From Actinomycetota bacterium (GTDB lineage Bacteria; Actinomycetota; Thermoleophilia; Gaiellales; Gaiellaceae), in contig JACCVK010000008.1 of assembly GCA_013698195.1 (NCBI GenBank), positions 1-7,235 on the forward strand: a stretch of DNA of 7,235 bases, in the 5' to 3' direction. Under the pieces are notes generated by a model. That model worked only from the letters and a program-made list of their open reading frames with translations. It had not been told where the DNA came from and searched no databases. Made by a program: the position numbers and the translations under genes. This document shows positions 1 to 4,927 of the stretch, one piece after another. The stretch's first letter is position 1; the number at the start of each line of letters is the position of its first letter.

Positions 1-2
1 CT

Positions 3-44
3 AGCGAGCTGAGCCGCCGGCGCAGCGAGCTCGGACGCCTCTAG
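3..44 (+). CDS. possible C-terminal tail of a convergent gene (partial)
   Basis: One plus-strand frame is open from the window edge to a TAG at 42-44 and reads SELSRRRSELGRL, a charged, leucine-containing tail that could end a helical protein. The other two plus frames stop at once (2-4 and 10-12). If real, its stop and the stop of the minus-strand TPR gene (41-43) share the palindrome CTAG. Thirteen residues are too few to assign a family, and this may be noncoding. Confidence 0.25.
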   Translation, partial: SELSRRRSELGRL

Positions 45-892
45 GCCTCCGCGAGCTTGCGAAGGCGCCCGATCCGGCTCGCGTCGCCGGCGAACGACGG
101 GTCCGCCTCGGGGAGGAGCGAGAGCGCGATCCTCGCGTTGTCCCTGGCCTCGTCGTCGCGGCCGAGCGTCGCCGAGCTCTCGGCGAGCGCCTCGTGGAAC
201 CAGCCGTCGGGCTGCCCTTCCGCCACCGTCCACTCGATCGCGAGCCGGAGCTGGCTCGCCGCCTCGTCGTGCCGGTTGAGCGCTTGCTTTGCTTTCGCGG
301 CCGCGTAGCGGGCGATCGCGACCGCCTGTCCATCCTCGGGCGTCTCCTCGCGATGCGCGAGTGCGCGCTCGAAGGCGGAGAGGGCTTGCTCATACTCGTT
401 CGTCTCGTATAGATCCCAGCCGAGGTTGTTGAGAAGCGGCCCGAGCCAGTAGCGGGCCTCTTCGGTGCCCGACTCGGCCACCTCGATGCCGCGCTCCGTC
501 CAGCGATGTCGATCCTCGTGTTCCGCTGCCAGCGCGGCCATGTGCGCCGCGTCCGCTGCGATGAAGTGCTCGTCCTGCGCGATCGCTTGCTCGTACGCCT
601 TTACGAAGAAGGGCAGCGCCGCAGCGGAATTCCCGCTCGAGCGGCGGAGCCGGCCGCGCTCCAGCTCGACCCGCATACGTGCACGCGGGCTGGCCGCCGC
701 CAGCGCTTCGGCCTCGCGCAGCAGCCGCTCGCCCGTGTCGAAGTCACCGCGAAGCCCGGCCACGCGTGCGAGTTGCGTGAGGATCTCGGCACGCACGCCT
801 TCGTCCGGCTCGCTTTCCAGCCGTACCTCGAAAAGCCGCTCGGTTGCGTCCAGGTCGTCGAAGTCCCAGAGCGGGCGGAGATCGTCGCTCAC
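41..892 (-). CDS. TPR-repeat protein of unknown role
   Basis: A 283-residue, all-helical, probably cytoplasmic protein with no signal peptide or membrane segment. It contains degenerate tetratricopeptide repeats. Clear helix-turn-helix units are near residues 35-68 (ending in GERLLREAEALA), 80-105, 150-182 (LLNNLGWDLYETNEYEQALS, the best match to the TPR consensus W-LG-Y-A-F-A-P) and 190-225. TPR arrays act as protein-binding scaffolds, so a specific function cannot be read from the sequence. The GTG start at 892 overlaps the stop of the upstream acetyltransferase gene as GTGA, which implies one message and translational coupling. A short hairpin (900-916) lies just before the start. Length and codon use match the neighbours. 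No catalytic domain is visible, and bacterial TPR proteins of this type are usually annotated only as hypothetical. Confidence 0.85.
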   Translation of the reverse strand: MSDDLRPLWDFDDLDATERLFEVRLESEPDEGVRAEILTQLARVAGLRGDFDTGERLLREAEALAAASPRARMRVELERGRLRRSSGNSAAALPFFVKAYEQAIAQDEHFIAADAAHMAALAAEHEDRHRWTERGIEVAESGTEEARYWLGPLLNNLGWDLYETNEYEQALSAFERALAHREETPEDGQAVAIARYAAAKAKQALNRHDEAASQLRLAIEWTVAEGQPDGWFHEALAESSATLGRDDEARDNARIALSLLPEADPSFAGDASRIGRLRKLAEA

Positions 893-1755
893 GCCGAACC
901 GTTCCGTGGCGGAACGAACGCGTAGTCGACGGAGTCACAGATCGGCTCGTAGCCGATCTCGCCGTAGATCCGGTTTGCGGTGGCGTTCTCGACGTCGGTG
1001 TAGAGAAAGCAGAAGCGGCGGCCGGCAGCCAGGAGCCTCGCGGAGACGGATGCGGTGAGCGCGCTCGCGTACCCGCGCCGCCTGAGTCCCGGGGGCGTGT
1101 ACACGGGGCCGATCCGGACGCCGTTCGGCGTCTGGCCTCCCCAGCCGACGAGCGACACGGGCTCATCGTCCTCCCAAAACGTAAACCCGCCCACCTCCCG
1201 GTCGAGTCGCGCGTCGACCTGGCGCTGGGCTGCCCTCGGGTCGACGTCGTCGAAGCTCTCTCGTGCGAACGCTTGGACCCACTCGAGCAGGAGCGCGCGA
1301 TCGTCGGACGTCGCCGAGCGGGGCCGGCCGCGGACGCCCTGTACGGGACGCACGGCGGTCAGGCGATAGATCCGCTGACGCATGCGGGCGCGACGTTCGA
1401 GTCCGACCGCCCCGCTGAGCCAGGTGTCGGCGAAGTCGTCGACCTCGGGCACAGCCGCGGTCACGCCGGGAAGCACGACTCGCTCGTCCCGAAGCCCGCG
1501 TGCGAGCGCGTCGATCCCCGCGGGCTCGGCAGGTTGCGCGAGCACGAGGTTGTAGGGAGGAGTCCGGAGCGCCGCTGCGACAACGTGTCCGTCGTCTTCT
1601 ACGACCCACCCGTGAAACTCGAGATAGAGACCCGGATGGTCGCGCAAGTTGCCTGCGATTCCGAGCATGAGGTTGTGGCGCGCCTCGTCGGCGAGCAGAA
1701 GCGGTTCCGTCGCGCGCAGGTATGCGGCGGGATCATCGAACCGCTTGACCTGCAC
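889..1755 (-). CDS. GNAT-family N-acetyltransferase
   Basis: A 288-residue cytoplasmic protein of the Gcn5-related acetyltransferase superfamily, which moves an acetyl group from acetyl-CoA to an amine. The C-terminal half (about 150-285) is a good GNAT domain. It shows the strand RIGPVYT (214-220), then the acetyl-CoA pyrophosphate-binding loop PPGLRRRGYASAL (221-233), fitting the Q/R-x-x-G-x-G/A pattern, and motif B LYTDVENATANRIYGEIGYEP (251-271) with the usual Asn and Tyr. The N-terminal half (1-140) resembles a degenerate second GNAT-like fold, giving a two-domain architecture common in actinobacteria. The substrate is unknown. The start used is GTG at 1755; an AGGAG lies 15 bases upstream, too far for a normal Shine-Dalgarno site. 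It may be leaderless, from TACCAT at 1762-1767, or the true start may be the out-of-frame ATG at 1764 with a one-base slip. It is divergent from the mod operon and coupled to the TPR gene. Confidence 0.88.
   Translation of the reverse strand: MQVKRFDDPAAYLRATEPLLLADEARHNLMLGIAGNLRDHPGLYLEFHGWVVEDDGHVVAAALRTPPYNLVLAQPAEPAGIDALARGLRDERVVLPGVTAAVPEVDDFADTWLSGAVGLERRARMRQRIYRLTAVRPVQGVRGRPRSATSDDRALLLEWVQAFARESFDDVDPRAAQRQVDARLDREVGGFTFWEDDEPVSLVGWGGQTPNGVRIGPVYTPPGLRRRGYASALTASVSARLLAAGRRFCFLYTDVENATANRIYGEIGYEPICDSVDYAFVPPRNGSA
900..916 (-). promoter_or_regulatory. small hairpin ahead of the TPR gene start
   Basis: The minus strand reads CGTTCCG-CCA-CGGAACG, a perfect 7-bp stem with a 3-base loop, inside the last codons of the acetyltransferase gene. 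It ends seven bases before the GTG at 892. No T-run follows, so it is not an intrinsic terminator. It could influence translation of the TPR gene or simply be chance in GC-rich coding sequence. Confidence 0.3.
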
Positions 1756-1773
1756 CCGAACATGGTATATCTC
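1745..1773 (+). promoter_or_regulatory. putative promoter of the HTH-TOBE regulator and modABC operon
   Basis: TTGACC at 1745-1750 is one base from the sigma-70-type -35 consensus. It is followed at a 17-base spacing by TATCTC (1768-1773), or at 15 bases by the better matching TATATC (1766-1771). From TATCTC there are seven bases to the A of the ATG at 1781, which would give a leaderless transcript. This agrees with the lack of a Shine-Dalgarno site before that ATG. The -35 box lies inside the start of the divergent acetyltransferase gene. The AT-rich island stands out in this GC-rich window. Confidence 0.45.
1762..1767 (-). promoter_or_regulatory. putative -10 box of the acetyltransferase-TPR unit
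   Basis: The minus strand reads TACCAT, matching the actinobacterial TANNNT -10 pattern, exactly six bases before the GTG at 1755. That spacing would place the transcript start on the start codon. No convincing -35 box was found; TTGCTT at 1787-1792 with a 19-base spacer is weak. The box overlaps the -10 region of the divergent regulator promoter. The same bases contribute to an alternative reading in which AGGAG and ATG form a translation start. Confidence 0.35.
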
Positions 1774-1774
1774 C

Positions 1775-1787
1775 TAGGCAATGCCTA
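1775..1787. promoter_or_regulatory. 13-bp palindrome over the regulator start codon, candidate operator
   Basis: TAGGCA-A-TGCCTA is a perfect inverted repeat centred on the A of the regulator's ATG (1781). It sits immediately downstream of the proposed -10 box. Homodimeric HTH regulators bind such sites, and the adjacent gene encodes one. Autoregulation of the mod operon at this site is an inference. The symmetry does not extend further outward, so the site is short, and chance is possible. Confidence 0.4.
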
Positions 1788-2158
1788 AGCAAAGCTATAC
1801 GGCCGCGGAAGCGGCTCGCGTGCTCGGCGTCTCGCTGGACACGCTGCGTCGCTGGGATCGAGCAGGCCGCATCCGTGTCGAACGCGATTCGGCGAACCGT
1901 CGCGTCGTCCCCGGATCCGAAGTCGAGCGGTTGCGGGGCGGCGAGGGCTCGGAGGTGCTATCCGCCCGTAACCGATTCCGAGGCGTCGTGCGCTCGATCG
2001 AGGTAGATGGTCTACTCGCGAAGGTCGAGATCGACGTGACCGAACCGGCGCGCGTCGTCGCGATCATCACGCGCGAGTCTGCGGAGGAGCTCGCGCTCGA
2101 GCCGGGAGTGAGCGCGGCCGGCGTCGTCAAGGCGACGAGCGTGATGGTGGAGCGGTGA
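1781..2158 (+). CDS. HTH-TOBE molybdate-responsive transcriptional regulator
   Basis: A 125-residue two-domain protein. Residues 6-52 form a MerR/excisionase-type helix-turn-helix: YTAAEAARVLGVSLDTLRRW, then DRAGRI and a wing NRRVVPGSEVERL. Residues 62-124 form a single TOBE/Mop domain, recognisable from ARNRFRGVVRSIEVDGLLAKV and from ITRESAEEL followed by VVKATSVMV. Mop domains bind molybdate or tungstate oxyanions, usually at subunit interfaces. The protein should therefore be a cytoplasmic sensor controlling the mod transport genes, doing the job ModE does in E. coli but with a different DNA-binding head. The ATG at 1781 has no Shine-Dalgarno site and may be leaderless; a 13-bp palindrome covers it. 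The gene's stop overlaps the modA start as GTGA, so it is the first gene of the operon. Whether it represses or activates cannot be seen. Confidence 0.88.
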   Translation: MPKQSYTAAEAARVLGVSLDTLRRWDRAGRIRVERDSANRRVVPGSEVERLRGGEGSEVLSARNRFRGVVRSIEVDGLLAKVEIDVTEPARVVAIITRESAEELALEPGVSAAGVVKATSVMVER

Positions 2159-2910
2159 GACGCCGCGCAGCGATCGCCGGCCTCGCCTCGGTGCTGGCGG
2201 CCGCAATGGTCACGGCTGCCGCGCTGTCGGCGCCCGCGCAGGGAGACCGAGCTGCCGCTCGTCCTCTCGTGCTCGCGGCCGCGTCTCTCACCGAGGTGCT
2301 CCCGCGAATCGCGCCGGACGCGAGCTACTCCTTCGGAAGCTCCAACTCGCTCGCCGAGCAGGTACGTCGCGGCGCTCCGTTCGATGTCTATCTGTCAGCG
2401 AGTCCCTCCTACACTCAGGCTCTCTACCGGGAGACGCTGACCCGCAAGCCGGTCGCGTTCGCGACGAACTCGCTGGTGATCGTCGTCCCGCGCTCGAACC
2501 CCGCGAAGATCAAGACGGTCTTCGACCTCGCCAGGCGACCGAAGCTCAAGCTCGTCGTCGCCGCGCCGAAGGTGCCGATCGGCCTGTACACGCGCGAGGT
2601 GCTGAAGCGGCTCGGCCTGCTCAGGGTGCTGAAGAAGACGGTGAGCCTCGAGCCCGACGTCAAGGGAATCGTCGGCAAGGTCGCGCTCGGACAGGCCGAT
2701 GCCGGCTTCGTCTACCTGACCGACGTCGGCCCGGTGGCCTCTCGCGTCCGCGCGATCCGCATCCCCGACCGCGCGCAGCCGAACGTCGTGTACGAGCTCG
2801 CGATCGCCGCCGACCCCAACGACCTCGCCGCCGCGCAGGGTTTCGTGATCGCGGTTCTCGGGCCGGACGGGCGGCGTGAGCTGCGCGCGGCGCGCTTCGG
2901 GCTGCCGTGA
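2155..2910 (+). CDS. modA: molybdate ABC transporter substrate-binding protein ModA
   Basis: The extracytoplasmic receptor that captures molybdate (or tungstate) and delivers it to ModB. It has 251 residues, near the family norm. Residues 1-30 are a Sec signal with RRR, a hydrophobic core and an Ala-rich end (ALSAPAQG) offering an A-x-A-type cleavage site. Family blocks follow: LVLAAASLTEVL (38-49) with the ligand-binding Ser, FGSSNSLAEQVRRGAPFDVYLSAS (60-83), a central PKVPIGLYTREVLKRLGLL (138-156) and KVALGQADAGFVYLTDV (175-191) carrying the late Tyr. No cysteine is present, so it cannot be a lipoprotein, although such receptors in single-membrane bacteria usually are. GTG at 2155 was chosen because it overlaps the regulator's TGA as GTGA and gives a complete signal peptide; a GGAG lies only two bases upstream. 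Specificity for molybdate over tungstate is not decided by the sequence. Confidence 0.93.
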   Translation: MRRRAAIAGLASVLAAAMVTAAALSAPAQGDRAAARPLVLAAASLTEVLPRIAPDASYSFGSSNSLAEQVRRGAPFDVYLSASPSYTQALYRETLTRKPVAFATNSLVIVVPRSNPAKIKTVFDLARRPKLKLVVAAPKVPIGLYTREVLKRLGLLRVLKKTVSLEPDVKGIVGKVALGQADAGFVYLTDVGPVASRVRAIRIPDRAQPNVVYELAIAADPNDLAAAQGFVIAVLGPDGRRELRAARFGLP

Positions 2911-3734
2911 AGCTCACGCCGTTCGGCGCATTCCTGTCAGGGGCCGCGGCGCTGGCGCTCGCCTTCCTCTTGATCCCCATCGTCGCGATCTTCGCCGAGT
3001 TGACGTTCGGCGAGTTCGTCGACGGCGTCACGAGCGACGTCGCGCTGGACGCTCTCCGCGTGACTGCCGAGACGAACCTCATCTCGATGGCGCTGATCGT
3101 CCTCTTCGGGACGCCGACGGCATACCTGCTGGCGACCCGGCGCTTCCGAGGCCGCGCACTGCTCATAACGCTCGTCGAGATTCCGCTCGTGCTGCCGCCT
3201 GCGGTGGCCGGGATCGGCCTGCTCGCCGCGTTCGGGCGGCTCGGCTTGCTCGGAGGGACCTTCGAGGCAGCCGGCATCGAGATCGCGTTCACGAAAGTCG
3301 CCGTCGTGCTCGCGGTGACGTACGTCGCGAGCCCGTTCTACGTCCGCACCGCGATCGCGGCCTTCGAGGCCGTCGACCCCGACCTCGTCGCCGCGTCCCG
3401 TACGCTCGGCGCGGGGCCAGGGCGCACGTTCGCCCGTGTTGCGCTTCCGCTCGCAGGCGGTGGATTGGGAGCGGGGCTCGCGCTCGCCTTCGCGCGCGGG
3501 CTCGGCGAGTTCGGCGCGACCATCATGTTTGCCGGTTCGTTCCAAGGGATCACCCAGACGCTGTCGTTGGCCGTCTACCAGGCCTTCGACGTCGACTTCG
3601 ACCTTGCGCTCGCGATCGGTGCACTGCTCGTTCTCGTCAGCGCCTTCGTCCTCTTCCTCGCGAAGCTCATCCCTGCATGGAGACGTTCGAGCTCGAGCTC
3701 GATCACGGCCTTCGCTCCTTCAGGCTCGCACTAG
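2907..3734 (+). CDS. modB: molybdate ABC transporter permease ModB
   Basis: The inner-membrane channel subunit, expected to work as a dimer with two ModC. It has 275 residues, slightly longer than the usual 225-265. Hydrophobic segments lie near residues 9-31, 58-77, 86-110, 130-150, 184-210 and 234-256, fitting the binding-protein-dependent permease fold. The EAA loop that docks on the ATPase is at about 162-181 (AASRTLGAGPGRTFARVALP). It is followed by the very typical GLGEFGATIMFAG (198-210) and TQTLSLAVYQAF (216-227) of ModB proteins. The GTG start at 2907 overlaps the modA TGA as GTGA. The last 19 residues, a Ser-rich tail (RRSSSSSITAFAPSGSH), lie in the 58-base overlap with modC and look like a by-product of that overlap. 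Confidence 0.94.
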   Translation: MKLTPFGAFLSGAAALALAFLLIPIVAIFAELTFGEFVDGVTSDVALDALRVTAETNLISMALIVLFGTPTAYLLATRRFRGRALLITLVEIPLVLPPAVAGIGLLAAFGRLGLLGGTFEAAGIEIAFTKVAVVLAVTYVASPFYVRTAIAAFEAVDPDLVAASRTLGAGPGRTFARVALPLAGGGLGAGLALAFARGLGEFGATIMFAGSFQGITQTLSLAVYQAFDVDFDLALAIGALLVLVSAFVLFLAKLIPAWRRSSSSSITAFAPSGSH

Positions 3735-4705
3735 CGCTCGAGCTCGGGTCGGAGACCGTCGCGCTCGTCGGCCCGTCGGGCGCGGGCAAGTCGAGCGTGC
3801 TGCGCGCGGTCGCGGGTCTCCTACGGCCTGAGCGGGGGCTCGTCAGGCTCGGCCAGGAGCGCTGGCTCGACACATCGCGCGGGATCGACCTGCCTCCCGA
3901 GCGCCGGCGCGTCGGGCTCGTCTTCCAGGAGTACGCGCTCTTCCCCCACCTGAGCGTCCGCGCGAACGTGGAGTTCGGCGGTCGGTCGCGGGCGGCCGAG
4001 CTGCTCGATCGATTTCGTATCGGGCACCTCGCGGGCGCGCGCCCAGGCGCGATCTCGGGCGGGGAACGTCAGCGCGTCGCTCTCGCGCGCGCACTTGCAC
4101 GCGATCCTGCGGTCCTGTTGCTCGACGAGCCGCTCTCCGCCCTCGATGCGTACACGCGGGCTCACGTTCGCACGGAGCTCCGTGAGCTGTTGCAGGAGCT
4201 TTTGCTGCCGACCCTGATCGTCACGCACGACTTCGACGACGCAGCCGCGCTCGCCGATCGGGTCGGTGTGCTCGTCGACGGCTCGCTCCTGCAGCTCGCC
4301 GGGCCGTCTGAGCTCGTCGCCGCGCCCGCCGACTCGTTCGTTGCCGGGTTTACGGGCGCGAACGTGCTACGCGGGATCGCGTCTGCAGGGCCGGATGGAC
4401 TTACCGCGGTCGCTCTCGACGCCGGCTTCACGGCCTATACGGCCGACGCCGGTGAGGGGGGCGTGACGCTCGCCGTGTATCCCTGGGAGGTGTCCGTCGC
4501 ACGCGAGGCGCCCGACGACTCGGCAATCAACCACGTACGCGCGCCCATCGCCTCGCTGGTTCCGCTTGGCAACCGGGCCCGTGTACGGATCGGGCCGTTG
4601 ACCGCGGAGATCACCGCGCGCTCCGCCGACCGGCTCGGGCTCCGCGAGGGGGATGTCGTTGTTGCGTCCTTCAAGGCGACGGGCGCGCGACTCCTCCAGC
4701 TCTAG
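3677..4705 (+). CDS. modC: molybdate ABC transporter ATP-binding protein ModC
   Basis: The cytoplasmic ATPase that powers molybdate import, 342 residues. All nucleotide-binding motifs are intact: Walker A GPSGAGKS (32-39), Q-loop Gln84 in FQEYALFPHL, signature SGGERQ (127-132), Walker B VLLLDEP (146-152), D-loop SALD (154-157) and switch His184 (VTHD). A C-terminal TOBE domain occupies about 287-342 (VRAPIASLVPLGNRARVRIG, then LGLREGDVVVASFKATGARLL). In ModC this domain binds oxyanion and can regulate transport. ATG at 3677 is the only good start: the frame stays open far upstream but reads Arg-rich noise antagonistic to modB, while METFELELDHGLRSFRL supplies the expected first strand. It lies 58 bases inside modB with no clear Shine-Dalgarno site, so translation is probably coupled. 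A related sulfate or iron importer is less likely given ModA and ModB. Confidence 0.94.
   Translation: METFELELDHGLRSFRLALALELGSETVALVGPSGAGKSSVLRAVAGLLRPERGLVRLGQERWLDTSRGIDLPPERRRVGLVFQEYALFPHLSVRANVEFGGRSRAAELLDRFRIGHLAGARPGAISGGERQRVALARALARDPAVLLLDEPLSALDAYTRAHVRTELRELLQELLLPTLIVTHDFDDAAALADRVGVLVDGSLLQLAGPSELVAAPADSFVAGFTGANVLRGIASAGPDGLTAVALDAGFTAYTADAGEGGVTLAVYPWEVSVAREAPDDSAINHVRAPIASLVPLGNRARVRIGPLTAEITARSADRLGLREGDVVVASFKATGARLLQL
3687..3702. repeat. 16-bp perfect palindrome in the modB/modC overlap
   Basis: TCGAGCTCGAGCTCGA is its own reverse complement and is built from repeated GAGCTC units. It is read in two frames at once, as part of the Ser run of ModB and as FELELD of ModC. 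A related CTCGAGCTCG recurs at 3737-3746. It lies ten bases after the modC start codon. It may arise only from the two-frame coding constraint. Confidence 0.6.
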
Positions 4706-4708
4706 ACT
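4703..4708 (+). promoter_or_regulatory. putative leaderless -10 box before the 70-residue gene
   Basis: TAGACT matches TANNNT and lies exactly six bases before the GTG at 4715, the arrangement expected for a leaderless actinobacterial transcript. It begins with the modC stop codon itself. No -35 box is evident and there is no Shine-Dalgarno site, so leaderless initiation or readthrough from the mod operon are the two options. Confidence 0.3.
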
Positions 4709-4714
4709 CGACCT

Positions 4715-4927
4715 GTGCAGATCGAGGTACGCCCTGCGCTTACCGACGACCAGCATGGCGCTCTCCTCCGAGCGCTCGCCGACGCAGGACTCGGCGCGGA
4801 CGAGACGCCAGCGGCCTACCGCAGCGCCTGGCGTCGAGCGGCTGCCGAGGAAGCAGTCAGCGACGAGCCCTTCGCCGAGGGCTACGCCCCCTCGCCGCGC
4901 AGCACGCGCGGCGCTACCCGCGCGTAG
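4715..4927 (+). CDS. small conserved-looking protein, possible acyl-CoA carboxylase epsilon-like subunit
   Basis: A 70-residue soluble protein starting at GTG, nine bases after modC. The first part, IEVRPALTDDQHGALLRALADAG (3-25), predicts a strand then an amphipathic helix. A second helix follows, YRSAWRRAAAEEAV (35-48), then a basic Ser/Pro tail. I do not recognise the family with certainty. The layout I-x-V, a few residues, T-x-x-x-x-x-A-L-x-x-x-L and a later Trp loosely recalls the short epsilon subunits of actinobacterial acyl-CoA carboxylases, and an acyl-CoA carboxylase alpha gene lies 0.5 kb away. That is only inference. The gene runs 46 bases into convergent pgsA, so its tail is read antisense to the pgsA C-terminus. 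It could be co-transcribed with mod or driven by its own TAGACT box. The chance that it is not a gene is modest. Confidence 0.6.
   Translation: MQIEVRPALTDDQHGALLRALADAGLGADETPAAYRSAWRRAAAEEAVSDEPFAEGYAPSPRSTRGATRA

Noticed and set aside
1599..1764. short minus-strand peptide starting at the ATG with the strong ribosome site
   Set aside because: The frame reads a Ser/Thr/Arg-rich sequence without character over the acetyltransferase N-terminus. A start-site or one-base indel question for the acetyltransferase is a better explanation than a separate peptide gene.
1762..1776. AGGAGATATACCATG resembles the expression-vector ribosome site
   Set aside because: The match is only 15 bases; the flanks do not continue as vector, and the surrounding native genes run through without a break. 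Coincidence is more likely than contamination.
1756..1780. molybdenum-cofactor riboswitch ahead of the mod genes
   Set aside because: The gap is 25 bases and the transcript appears leaderless, leaving no room for such an RNA.
844..1788. 314-residue plus-strand open frame opposite the acetyltransferase
   Set aside because: The minus strand carries clear GNAT motifs, and the plus frame has no domain character and overlaps the regulator start. It is a shadow.
2660..3545. long minus-strand open frames over modA/modB (210 and 202 residues)
   Set aside because: ModB EAA loop and membrane segments on the plus strand are unmistakable; the antisense frames are low-complexity Arg/Glu-rich.
2876..3676. 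upstream extension of the modC frame (609-residue open frame in total)
   Set aside because: The extension lies over modB in another frame and is Arg-rich with no recognisable domain. The ABC ATPase fold begins at METFELELDHG, so the start at 3677 is kept.
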